This document shows, piece after piece, positions 30,490 through 38,326 of a stretch of 64,000 nt of DNA (the stretch's first letter is position 1; the number at the start of each line of letters is the position of its first letter). The position numbers and the translations under genes were made by a program. A model generated the notes under the pieces. It was not told the origin of the DNA. It did no database searches and saw only the letters and a program-made list of their open reading frames with translations. The stretch lies in NCBI RefSeq assembly GCF_900215375.1, contig NZ_OBEF01000005.1:1-64000 (forward strand), read 5' to 3'. The stretch comes from Enterobacter sp. CC120223-11. GTDB taxonomy: Bacteria; Pseudomonadota; Gammaproteobacteria; Enterobacterales; Enterobacteriaceae.

Positions 30490-31052
30490 GAAGCAATCCT
30501 TTCCAGCAATGATTTTAAGGGCTGATCTTTCTCTTCTTTCTCTGCTTTATCAGCAATAACGGCGGATTTAGATGCAAAGAGGCGAGAGTAGTTGACCGCT
30601 TCCGGAGCCTCTGTCCTGACAGGCGGACGAGCAGCGGGCTGCGGTACAGGATCGGCCTGCGGCGTGACGGGACGGATGTCCGGTTCCGGCTTCGCCACCG
30701 GGGCTGGAGTGGGTTCAGCCTCCGCGTGCGCGTGCGGGGTCATCTGCGTTGAAACACTCTGCATGATAGATGGCGCACGGGTTTCATGTGGCAGCTCCTG
30801 GCTGGACACCATGCGCACTGGCGCTACATCGTGTGGCACAAAGGCATCAGCTGAGACCGGTTGCGGGACGACCTGCGTCACAGAGCCGCCCACGGCCAGG
30901 GTGGTTTCTTTTTCAGTCTGAGGAGAGAGCTGATCGAGGATCGCCCAATCCCCACGCTCACGCGAGGCACTTTGGGCAGAGAGATCCTTAAATTCAAGAC
31001 TTTGCGTGCGTGTTTTGTCCTTAAACCGCTGCAAATCATCATAATGGTTCAT
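30480..31052 (-). CDS. bcsO: BcsO, proline-rich cellulose operon protein
   Basis: This is the first gene of the type I operon, 190 residues from the ATG at 31052 (MNHYDDLQRFKDKTRTQ; GGGG precedes it). The N-terminus is conserved-looking (FKDLSAQSASRERGDWAILDQL), the middle (about 95-150) is rich in proline and alanine, and the C-terminus is charged with a short helix (SLLERIASC). There is no signal peptide, so it is cytoplasmic. Position ahead of bcsQ and the Pro-rich layout fit BcsO, a poorly understood accessory protein of type I loci in enterics. In related loci, BcsP-like proteins are thought to work with the BcsQ ATPase on synthase positioning; that role is inferred here. Confidence 0.8.
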   Translation of the reverse strand: MNHYDDLQRFKDKTRTQSLEFKDLSAQSASRERGDWAILDQLSPQTEKETTLAVGGSVTQVVPQPVSADAFVPHDVAPVRMVSSQELPHETRAPSIMQSVSTQMTPHAHAEAEPTPAPVAKPEPDIRPVTPQADPVPQPAARPPVRTEAPEAVNYSRLFASKSAVIADKAEKEEKDQPLKSLLERIASCR

Positions 31053-31486
31053 AGTAACCCCATGATTCACAAAATATTACGACAATAACTTGCTGTTTTA
31101 TAACGTATCCATCCAACTACAGCATAGTGTATTTTGTATAAATGTGAACGCTTACCTAATTAAGATAGTAATTACGATCCGCAACTATTAAGCAGGGATT
31201 TAATGTGAATAAGCGCTGGTTTATTTCACGCAATATTCACCTGGATTCGTTACCACCGCTATCTTTTTTTATGCCCGGAATGAGCTAAGATTTTTCTACT
31301 TTCTTAATCGCGTATAAGCCATACATCATTCTGCTTGTGAATGAATGAGCAAGATAGCCAATTGGGATAGGGTAAATCTGGAGACTAATACTTTTGGATT
31401 AACTCTGCGCGTGGAAATTTTTATACATTAACTGAAATTTATTGTTACATTTTATCGGGCTATTACCGTTACCTTTATTAAGGTAA
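31053..31486. promoter_or_regulatory. AT-rich upstream region of the type I bcs operon
   Basis: This 434-bp stretch has no credible gene. It is AT-rich compared with its surroundings and lies upstream of bcsO and downstream of the dpp terminator, so it should carry the bcsO promoter. Several -10-like runs occur (TATAAC near 31097, TATAAAT near 31137). Its length and AT content would suit H-NS or activator binding, but I cannot name a site. Confidence 0.5.
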
Positions 31487-31516
31487 TAAAAAAAACCGGA
31501 GCACGAGGCTCCGGTT
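31487..31516 (-). terminator. Terminator of the dpp operon
   Basis: On the minus strand AACCGGAGC-CTCGT-GCTCCGGTT is followed by a run of T. The arms are 31494-31502 and 31508-31516. It lies 14 bp past the dppF stop. Confidence 0.9.
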
Positions 31517-31530
31517 AGTTCTTTCACGCC

Positions 31531-32544
31531 TTAAGCCTGAGCTTTTTCACCGTTAACGTCCTGGTCAACCGCAAAACAGGCGACCAGCTGTCCGCCGTAG
31601 TCTTTGAGCTGCGGTTGAAGCTGCGTGCACGGCCCAAAACGGCGACGGCAGCGCGCGTTAAACGCACAGCCCGGCGGCGGGTTCAGCGGGCTTGGCAGCT
31701 CGCCGGTCAGCTTGATGCGCTCGCGGCGCTCATCCGGGTTCAGACGCGGCGTTGCAGAGAGCAGTGCCTGAGTGTACGGATGCTGAGGATTGTTGAAGAT
31801 CTGATCCTTGGTCCCCTTCTCCACGCAGCGACCGAGGTACATCACCATCACTTCATCGGCGATGTGCTCCACCACCGACAGGTCGTGAGAGATAAAGACG
31901 TACGACAGCCCCATATCCTGCTGCAAATCCATCATCAGGTTCAGCACCTGCGCACGCACGGACACGTCGAGCGCAGACACGGGCTCATCGGCGATCACCA
32001 CGTCCGGGTCGAGCATCAGACCGCGCGCAATGGCGATACGCTGACGCTGGCCGCCGGAGAACATGTGCGGATAGCGGTCGTAGTGCTCGGTTTTCAGGCC
32101 CACTTTCGCCATCATTTCCAGCACTTTTTCACGACGCTCTGCCTTACTGAGCGTCGTGTTGATTTGCAGCGGCTCTTCCAGGATCTGGCTCACTTTCTTA
32201 CGCGGGTTCAGCGAGCCGTACGGGTTCTGGAAGACGATCTGGATTTTCTGACGGCGCAGCTTTTGGGCGTGCGGATCGTGCTTTAACAGATCCTGCCCCT
32301 GGTAATACAGCTCACCGCCGGTCGGTACTTCGATCATCGTCAGCAGGCGGCCCAGCGTGGATTTCCCACAGCCTGACTCGCCCACCACCGCCAGCGTTTT
32401 ACCGCGTTCGAGGGTGAACGATACGCCGTCGAGGGCCTTGACCAGGCGCTCCGGGGCAAACATGCCCTTCTTCACCGGGTAGTGTTTTTTCAGGTCGATA
32501 GCCTGCAACAGCGGCTGTTGCGAGGTGGCCTCGTGCGTACTCAT
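31531..32544 (-). CDS. dppF: DppF, dipeptide ABC transporter ATPase
   Basis: DppF is one of two ATPases that energise dipeptide, and in E. coli also haem and 5-aminolevulinate, import. The 337-residue protein has Walker [10 protein letters not shown] (about residues 57-65), signature [10 protein letters not shown], Walker [10 protein letters not shown] and the oligopeptide/dipeptide C-terminal domain with its cysteines ([18 protein letters not shown]). The start overlaps the dppD stop by 4 bp (32541-32544). Confidence 0.97.
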   Translation of the reverse strand: MSTHEATSQQPLLQAIDLKKHYPVKKGMFAPERLVKALDGVSFTLERGKTLAVVGESGCGKSTLGRLLTMIEVPTGGELYYQGQDLLKHDPHAQKLRRQKIQIVFQNPYGSLNPRKKVSQILEEPLQINTTLSKAERREKVLEMMAKVGLKTEHYDRYPHMFSGGQRQRIAIARGLMLDPDVVIADEPVSALDVSVRAQVLNLMMDLQQDMGLSYVFISHDLSVVEHIADEVMVMYLGRCVEKGTKDQIFNNPQHPYTQALLSATPRLNPDERRERIKLTGELPSPLNPPPGCAFNARCRRRFGPCTQLQPQLKDYGGQLVACFAVDQDVNGEKAQA

Positions 32545-33524
32545 AGGGTTGGCCTCCCGGCATCATCGAGTGGGAAGTGGCATTTCGACTGGCGGCCGTT
32601 GTCCACCAGGTTCAGTTCAGGTTCTACCGTGCGGCATTTGTCTGTCGCATACGGGCAGCGCGGGTTGAGCAGACAGCCGTTCGGACGGTCATATTTGCCC
32701 GGCACCACGCCCGGCAGCGAGGCCAGACGGGCTTTGTCCTGCGCAAACTCCGGCAGCGCACGCAGCAGCGCCTGGGTGTAAGGGTGGCGCGGCGCGCGGA
32801 AGATATCCTGCGCGGCCCCGGTTTCCACCACCTGGCCTGCGTACATCACGATAATTTTGTGTGCGGCTTCCGCCACCAGCGCCAGGTCGTGCGTGATCAG
32901 CACCAGCGCCATGTTCTCTTTCTGCTGCAGTTCCAGCAGCAGTTCGATGATCTGCGCCTGAATGGTCACGTCCAGCGCCGTTGTTGGCTCATCGGCGATC
33001 AGCAACTTCGGACGACAAGCAATCGCCATCGCGATCATCACGCGCTGGCTCATCCCGCCGGAGAGCTGATGCGGGTAAACGTCCAGACGCGATGCCGGGT
33101 CAGGAATACCTACCTGATTCAGCAGATCGATGGCCCGCTGACGGCGGGTTTTCTTGTTGCCGCCCTGATGCACCTTAATCGCTTCCATAATCTGGAAACC
33201 GACGGTGTAGCACGGGTTGAGGCTGGTCATCGGGTCCTGGAAGATCATCGCCACTTCCGCACCCACCAGCTGGCGGCGCTCTTTCTCGGAAATGCGCTTC
33301 AGGTCGCGACCGTTAAACTCCAGCTTTTCCGCCATCACGCGGCCCGGGTAATCAATCAGCCCCATAATCGCCAGCGAGCTGACGGATTTACCGGAGCCTG
33401 ATTCGCCCACAATACCGACCACTTCGCCCTGCTTTACGCTGTAGCTGATGCGGTCAACGGCGCGAAACGGGGTGCCTTCGTCACCGAAGTGCACCGATAA
33501 TTTATCTACATTTAATAACGCCAT
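32541..33524 (-). CDS. dppD: DppD, dipeptide ABC transporter ATPase
   Basis: This 327-residue ATPase is the partner of DppF. Motifs: Walker [10 protein letters not shown], signature [10 protein letters not shown], Walker [14 protein letters not shown], and the C-terminal oligopeptide-transporter extension ([16 protein letters not shown]). It begins 10 bp after the dppC stop and ends overlapping dppF. Confidence 0.97.
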   Translation of the reverse strand: MALLNVDKLSVHFGDEGTPFRAVDRISYSVKQGEVVGIVGESGSGKSVSSLAIMGLIDYPGRVMAEKLEFNGRDLKRISEKERRQLVGAEVAMIFQDPMTSLNPCYTVGFQIMEAIKVHQGGNKKTRRQRAIDLLNQVGIPDPASRLDVYPHQLSGGMSQRVMIAMAIACRPKLLIADEPTTALDVTIQAQIIELLLELQQKENMALVLITHDLALVAEAAHKIIVMYAGQVVETGAAQDIFRAPRHPYTQALLRALPEFAQDKARLASLPGVVPGKYDRPNGCLLNPRCPYATDKCRTVEPELNLVDNGRQSKCHFPLDDAGRPTL

Positions 33525-33534
33525 CTCGTGCCTC

Positions 33535-34434
33535 TTACTGCTTCAGTTTGGGATCCAGCGCGTCACGCAGACCGTCGCCCATCAGGTTAAATGCCAGCAC
33601 CGTCAGCAGAATCGCAAGACCCGGGAAGGTCACGACCCACCAGGCGCTTTGCGCGAACTGCAACACGTCGGAGAGCATGGTGCCCCACTCCGGTGTTGGC
33701 GGCTGCGCACCCATGCCAAGGAAGCCAAGAGCGGCCATATCGAGAATGGCGTTCGAGAAGCCCAGCGACGCCTGAACAATCAGCGGCGCAAGACAGTTTG
33801 GGAAAATATTGACGAACATCTGGCGCATCGCACCGGCACCCGCCACGCGGGAAGCAGTGACGTAGTCGCGGTTCACTTCCACCAGCACCGCCGCACGCGT
33901 TAAGCGCACGTAGTGAGGCAGCGCCACGAACGTCAGCGCCAGCGCGGCGTTGCCGATGGACGGGCCGAATATCGCGACCAGGACCAACGCCAGCAGCAGG
34001 CTCGGCAGCGCCAGCATGATGTCGACGACACGCATGATGATGTTATCAACGATGCCGCCGAAGTAGCCCGCCACCAGGCCAAGGACAACCCCCAGCACCA
34101 GCGACAGCACCACCACCAGGCAGCCGACCAGCAGCGACAGGCGCGCACCGTACATCAGACGCGACATCACATCGCGACCCACGTCATCGGTACCGAGCAA
34201 ATGCGCAAAGCTGCCGCCTTCCTGCCAGAACGGCGGAACCAGCAGCGAATCGCGGAACTGCTCCGCCGGGTTATACGGGGCAATCCAGTTGGCGAAAATG
34301 GCGATAAGCATCACCACGACAACATACACCAGCCCGACGACCGCGCCTTTGTTACGTTTAAAATAGTGCCAGAACTCCTGCAGCGGGGTCATAGGCACCG
34401 GTGCAGCAACTTTAGTTTCAGTGACTTGTGACAT
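33535..34434 (-). CDS. dppC: DppC, dipeptide ABC transporter permease
   Basis: This inner-membrane permease has 299 residues (E. coli 300). After a cytoplasmic N-terminus comes a first TM helix ([23 protein letters not shown]), and the binding-protein-dependent transport domain has its EAA loop in [27 protein letters not shown]. It pairs with DppB to form the channel. Confidence 0.97.
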   Translation of the reverse strand: MSQVTETKVAAPVPMTPLQEFWHYFKRNKGAVVGLVYVVVVMLIAIFANWIAPYNPAEQFRDSLLVPPFWQEGGSFAHLLGTDDVGRDVMSRLMYGARLSLLVGCLVVVLSLVLGVVLGLVAGYFGGIVDNIIMRVVDIMLALPSLLLALVLVAIFGPSIGNAALALTFVALPHYVRLTRAAVLVEVNRDYVTASRVAGAGAMRQMFVNIFPNCLAPLIVQASLGFSNAILDMAALGFLGMGAQPPTPEWGTMLSDVLQFAQSAWWVVTFPGLAILLTVLAFNLMGDGLRDALDPKLKQ

Positions 34435-34443
34435 GATGGCCCC

Positions 34444-35463
34444 TTACTTCCGATGACGAATACGCGGGTTCACCACGCCGTAGAGCAGGTCGACCAGCAG
34501 GTTAACGAGGATAATCATCGTCGCCACCAGCAGGACGCCGCCCTGAACAACCGGGTAATCACGGCGCTGCAGGGCATCAATCAGCCAGCGCCCAAGGCCC
34601 GGCCAGGAGAAAATCGTTTCGGTCAGAATGGCGCCCGCCAGCAGCGTACCCACCTGCAAACCGATAACGGTAACCACCGGCAGCATCGCGTTACGCAGCG
34701 CATGGACGATGATGACGCGCATGCGGGTCAGGCCTTTTGCGCGGGCGGTACGGATGTAGTCTTCGCCGAGCACTTCCAGCATCGCCGAGCGGGTCATACG
34801 CACGATCACCGCCAGTGGAATGGTGCCAAGCACGATGGCAGGCAGCACCATGTGCGCCAGTGCGTCAATGAAGTCGCCCTGCTCACCCCAGATGGCGGTA
34901 TCAATCAGCATAAAGCCGGTTAGCGGCTGGCTGTCATCGAGGAATATCGAATCGCTGATACGTCCGGACACCGGCGCAAGGTTCAGCTGCACGGAGACCA
35001 GCATAATAAGCATCATGCCCCACCAGAAAATCGGCATGGAATAGCCCGTCAGCGCCAGACCCACGGCGGTGTGGTCAAAAATGGAACCGCGCTTAACGGC
35101 GGCCAGCACGCCCACGGGGATCCCGACGGCGACGGCAAAAATCATGGCGCAAACGCCCAGTTCCAGCGTCGCTTTAAAGCGAGGCACAAACTCGGTCCAC
35201 ACCGGCAGACGGCTCTTCAGCGAAATGCCTAAATCGCCATGAAGAACGCCCCAGATATAATTGACATACTGCTGCCACAGTGGCTTATCCAGACCTAATG
35301 CGGCCAGAAGCTGCGCGTGGCGCTCAGGGGAAATACCGCGCTCACCGGCCATGATCATCACCGGGTCGCCGGGGATCATGTGCACAAAGGCAAAGGTAAG
35401 CAGGGTAATACCGATAAAGGTCGGGATGACTAATCCCAGTCGTCGGAGGATGAACTGCAACAT
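34444..35463 (-). CDS. dppB: DppB, dipeptide ABC transporter permease
   Basis: DppB has 339 residues, as in E. coli. The N-terminus MLQFILRRLGLVIPTFIGIT is typical of the OppB/DppB family, and the EAA loop is in LGEDYIRTARAKGLTRMRVI. It is separated from dppA by 131 bp that contain a palindromic repeat, where mRNA processing or stabilisation could raise DppA over the membrane parts. Confidence 0.97.
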   Translation of the reverse strand: MLQFILRRLGLVIPTFIGITLLTFAFVHMIPGDPVMIMAGERGISPERHAQLLAALGLDKPLWQQYVNYIWGVLHGDLGISLKSRLPVWTEFVPRFKATLELGVCAMIFAVAVGIPVGVLAAVKRGSIFDHTAVGLALTGYSMPIFWWGMMLIMLVSVQLNLAPVSGRISDSIFLDDSQPLTGFMLIDTAIWGEQGDFIDALAHMVLPAIVLGTIPLAVIVRMTRSAMLEVLGEDYIRTARAKGLTRMRVIIVHALRNAMLPVVTVIGLQVGTLLAGAILTETIFSWPGLGRWLIDALQRRDYPVVQGGVLLVATMIILVNLLVDLLYGVVNPRIRHRK

Positions 35464-35548
35464 AACACGTACTCTCTCTCATAACGCACAGCCTGGCGAC
35501 CGCACGTCGTATTGCTCATCAGACTCGCCCCAATTTGGGGAGAAGAAG

Positions 35549-35580
35549 CCCGTTCCCTCCCCCAGGGGGGAGAGGGAATC
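35549..35580. repeat. GGGAGAGGG palindromic element between dppA and dppB
   Basis: The sequence CCCGTTCCCTCCCCCAGGGGGGAGAGGGAATC forms a hairpin and resembles the palindromic repeats at 1-130, 37.85 and 52.74 kb. It lies inside the dpp operon, 15 bp after the dppA stop, where REP-like elements commonly sit. Confidence 0.7.
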
Positions 35581-35594
35581 AGGCAAGGTACTTA

Positions 35595-37202
35595 TTATTC
35601 GACAGAGACGTTTTCGAAGTGGTGTTTGCCCAACGGATCAACCACATAGCCTTTGACTTCTTTACGCACTGGCTCGTACACGGTGGAGTGAGCGATGATC
35701 AGCGCCGGAGCCTGGTCATGCATCACAACCTGAGCCTGCTTGTACAGTTCGATACGCTTGTTGTGATCGTCGGTCGCACGCGCCGGCTGAATCAGGTCTT
35801 CAAACGGCTTGTAGCACCAGCGAGAGTAGTTGGAGCCGTCTTTCGCTGCCGCACAGCTGAACAGGGTCGCGAAGAAGTTATCCGGATCCCCGTTGTCACC
35901 GGTCCAGCCCATCATCACAGACTGGTGCTCACCGGCTTTCGCACGCTTCAGGTACTCGCCCCACTCGTAGGTCACGATGTTGGCTTTCACGCCCACTTTC
36001 GCCCAGTCAGCCTGAATCATCTCAGCCATACGGCGAGCGTTCGGGTTGTACGGACGCTGAACCGGCATCGCCCACAGGTCGATGGTAAAGCCATCGGCGT
36101 GGCCCGCTTCTTTCAGCAACGCTTTAGCTTTTTCCGGATCGTAGGTGTAATCCTTCACGTCGTCGTTATAGCCCCACATGGTTGGTGGGATCAGGTTCTT
36201 GGCAGCAACGCCTGCACCCTGATAAACGGCTTTGATGATCGCTTCTTTATTTACTGCGTAGGTCAGTGCCTGACGGACTTTCACTTCATCCAGCGGTTTC
36301 TTCTCAGTGTTGAAGGAGAGGTAACCCACGTTCAGACCCGCCTGCGACAGCAGGTTGATGTTTTTGTCCTGCTTCATGCGAGCGATGTCAGCCGGGTTCG
36401 GGTACGGCATAACCTGGCACTCGTTTTTCTGCAGCTTGGCGTAGCGCACGGAAGCATCTGGGGTGATGGAGAAGACCAGACGATCGATCTGTGGCTTGGT
36501 GCCCCAGTAGCCCGGGAAGGCTTTGTACAGAATACGGGAGTCTTTCTGGTACTGCAGCAGCTGGAATGGACCGGTACCGATTGGGTTCAGGTCAACTTTC
36601 TCCGGCGTACCGGCTTTCAGCATGTTGTCAGCATATTCTTTGGACAGAATGGACGCGAAGTCCATCGCCAGATCCGCGAGGAACGGCGCTTCCGGACGGG
36701 TCAGCACGAACTGGACTGTCTTATCGTCCACTTTCTTCACTTCGCTGATCAGATCCGGCAGGCCCATGCCTTCAAAGTATTCGTAGCTGCCGCCAGAGAC
36801 TTTGTGGAACGGGTTTTTGTCGTTCTTCTGACGATCGAAGGAGAAGACGATGTCGTCAGCATTCAGATCGCGGGTCGGTTTGAAATCTTTGTTGTCCTGC
36901 CACTTCACGCCCTGACGCAGGTGGAAGGTGTAGGTTTTGCCATCTTCGCTGACTTCCCACTTCTCAGCCAGGCCTGGAATGATTTCGGTAGTACCGGTTT
37001 TGAATTCGACCAGACGGTTATAGATTGGCACCGAGCTGGCGTCGTAGGTTGTACCAGAGGTAAACAGCTGTGGGTTAAAGCCTTCCGGCGAGCCTTCAGA
37101 ACAGTAAACCAGGGTTTTGGCCTGCACGCTTGCTGCCACGGTCAATGCCACCAGGCTGAGACCAAGCTTCAGCATCCCTGACTTTTTCAAGGAAATACTC
37201 AT
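35595..37202 (-). CDS. dppA: DppA, periplasmic dipeptide-binding protein
   Basis: DppA captures dipeptides in the periplasm for DppBCDF and also serves dipeptide chemotaxis and haem uptake in E. coli. The 535-residue protein has a signal peptide (ending VQA, about residue 28) and the SBP family 5 signature region (residues about 65-85, GLAEKWEVSEDGKTYTFHLR). ATG at 37202 with GGAG 7 bp upstream. First gene of the operon; a CA-rich leader just upstream suggests control by the small RNA GcvB. Confidence 0.98.
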   Translation of the reverse strand: MSISLKKSGMLKLGLSLVALTVAASVQAKTLVYCSEGSPEGFNPQLFTSGTTYDASSVPIYNRLVEFKTGTTEIIPGLAEKWEVSEDGKTYTFHLRQGVKWQDNKDFKPTRDLNADDIVFSFDRQKNDKNPFHKVSGGSYEYFEGMGLPDLISEVKKVDDKTVQFVLTRPEAPFLADLAMDFASILSKEYADNMLKAGTPEKVDLNPIGTGPFQLLQYQKDSRILYKAFPGYWGTKPQIDRLVFSITPDASVRYAKLQKNECQVMPYPNPADIARMKQDKNINLLSQAGLNVGYLSFNTEKKPLDEVKVRQALTYAVNKEAIIKAVYQGAGVAAKNLIPPTMWGYNDDVKDYTYDPEKAKALLKEAGHADGFTIDLWAMPVQRPYNPNARRMAEMIQADWAKVGVKANIVTYEWGEYLKRAKAGEHQSVMMGWTGDNGDPDNFFATLFSCAAAKDGSNYSRWCYKPFEDLIQPARATDDHNKRIELYKQAQVVMHDQAPALIIAHSTVYEPVRKEVKGYVVDPLGKHHFENVSVE

Positions 37203-37220
37203 TATTCTGCTCCAAATGTG

Positions 37221-37240
37221 ATGTTTGTTTGTTGTGTATT
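37221..37240 (-). promoter_or_regulatory. Probable GcvB small-RNA target in the dppA leader
   Basis: On the mRNA the 20 nt upstream of the dppA ribosome site read AATACACAACAAACAAACAT, a C/A-rich single-stranded tract. GcvB, the small RNA that represses amino-acid and peptide transporters in enterics, pairs with such ACACAACA-type sequences, and dppA is a known target in E. coli and Salmonella. The pairing here is inferred. Confidence 0.7.
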
Positions 37241-37843
37241 TCCGCCAGGCCTTTATATGTTTTTTACCCGGTCTGGTCGGTAGTGCCCGAAGGCGTTAAA
37301 AGGGTTGGAGATTCCTTTCAGAAGAGCGGCTGAGTAGCAGCGCAGATTCTCCCTGAAATGCCCCTCATGCCCTACAATCTGTCAACAAGATGTGCAAACG
37401 TCAATACAGGTAACCGGGATTTACATCAGCGGTGAGAAACCACTGACAAAGATTAAAAAAACTTCGACAGGGTATTTTCAGCAGGGAAATTTATGCTACG
37501 CGCTTAACAGCAGCACAATCATCTTCACACCTTGCAATAACCAGTGATTAACAATCGAGCGATTTCTTGAAAATTTCTGGCAGAATGGCGATTATCTGAG
37601 CGATTAATAGCGTGAACGTTAAAACGCACAGGTGAAAATGCTGAGCTTATCCATAAGAAACGCAAGATTTCAGCTTATCAAATATAAAAAAATACAATGG
37701 AATATGTCACAAAACGGTGAGCTGATGGCGGGAAATGGGGTGAGTTGGGGATTTTTGGGGGTTTGCGCTTTTGGCTTTCGAGTGGCCTGCTGCGCCCTCC
37801 CACGGAGAAGAAGAAGTACTTCCAAAAACCTGCCCTGCCCAGT
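37241..37843. promoter_or_regulatory. Intergenic region upstream of dppA
   Basis: About 600 bp between the dppA leader and the palindromic repeat hold no convincing gene; short open frames here have no ribosome site or recognisable product. The part nearest dppA must carry its promoter. Confidence 0.5.
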
Positions 37844-37934
37844 TCCCTCGTCCCTCCGGGGAGAGGGTTAGGGAGAGGGGCAACTCTCTGCAGCCTGATG
37901 CCCTCTCCCCGACCCTCTCCCACAGGGAGAGGGA
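37844..37934. repeat. Pair of inverted GGGAGAGGG palindromic elements
   Basis: Two copies face each other: CCCTCGTCCCTCCGGGGAGAGGG with TTAGGGAGAGGGG, then after about 20 bp CCCTCTCCCC with GACCCTCTCCCACAGGGAGAGGG. The arrangement resembles a BIME made of two palindromic units in opposite orientation. It belongs to the same family as the array at the left edge of the window. Confidence 0.8.
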
Positions 37935-37955
37935 GAAAGAAGAAAGCGCCAAATG

Positions 37956-37986
37956 CAAAAAGGCCTGCTTAAAAGAGCAGGCCTTT
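37956..37986 (-). terminator. Second copy of the tRNA-Pro terminator hairpin
   Basis: AAAAAGGCCTGCTTAAAAGAGCAGGCCTTTCG forms a hairpin that is a diverged copy of the one at 38123-38153, including the following CGAATG. It lies beyond a broken tRNA 3' fragment and ends the repeat unit. Confidence 0.7.
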
Positions 37987-37992
37987 CGAATG

Positions 37993-38091
37993 TGGTCGGC
38001 GAGAGAGGATGACTCACCACTGCGTGGCTCGCCCTGCGGGCCGTTGCTGAAGCAACGTTCTTTCGCTGCGCTCGAGTCGAACCTCCGACCC
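37993..38091 (-). pseudogene. Split remnant of the tRNA-Pro 3' half
   Basis: Positions 37993-38010 repeat the last 18 nt of the intact tRNA-Pro (acceptor 3' strand with CCA, into the T arm). Positions 38077-38091 repeat the next 15 nt of the T arm (TCGAACCTCCGACCC on the plus strand). The two are separated by 66 bp of unrelated sequence containing the hairpin GTTGCTGAAGCAAC. The rest of the tRNA is absent, so it cannot work as a tRNA. The neighbouring sequence repeats the tRNA terminator too. Confidence 0.75.
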
Positions 38092-38122
38092 CGGAGCTTC
38101 TCATCCTCATAAACGACAGACG

Positions 38123-38153
38123 AAAAAAAACCTGCTTAAAAAAGCAGGTTTTT
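38123..38153 (-). terminator. Terminator of tRNA-Pro
   Basis: On the minus strand AAAAACCTGCTT-TTTT-AAGCAGGTTTTTTTT lies just 3' of the tRNA. It is a standard hairpin plus T-run. Confidence 0.85.
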
Positions 38154-38159
38154 CGAATG

Positions 38160-38236
38160 TGGTCGGCGAGAGAGGATTCGAACCTCCGACCCACTGGTCC
38201 CAAACCAGTTGCGCTACCAAGCTGCGCTACTCGCCG
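38160..38236 (-). tRNA. tRNA-Pro (anticodon UGG)
   Basis: The 77-nt minus-strand sequence CGGCGAGTAGCGCAGCTTGG... folds as a standard tRNA: acceptor CGGCGAG/CTCGCCG, anticodon stem ACTGG/CCAGT with loop TTTGGGA (anticodon TGG), T arm GGTTCGAATCC and encoded CCA. It reads CCN proline codons. From memory it equals E. coli proM; the E. coli gene at this location is proK (CGG anticodon), so I give no symbol. Confidence 0.95.
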
Positions 38237-38326
38237 AATGCGGAGCGCATCTTACTGCTGCGATGCTACCCCGTCAATCCCTTTTCAGCAAAAGCCAGTC
38301 CGATCGGCGATAAACTCGCCAGCCCG

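Noticed and set aside
35535-37181. A 548-codon open frame on the plus strand opposite dppA
   Set aside because: Entirely antisense to dppA, whose protein is unmistakable; long antisense frames arise from the codon bias of GC-rich genes.
37632-38112. Short open frames around the palindromic repeats and tRNA remnant
   Set aside because: They read through repeats and terminators; no start context and no homologue that I recognise.
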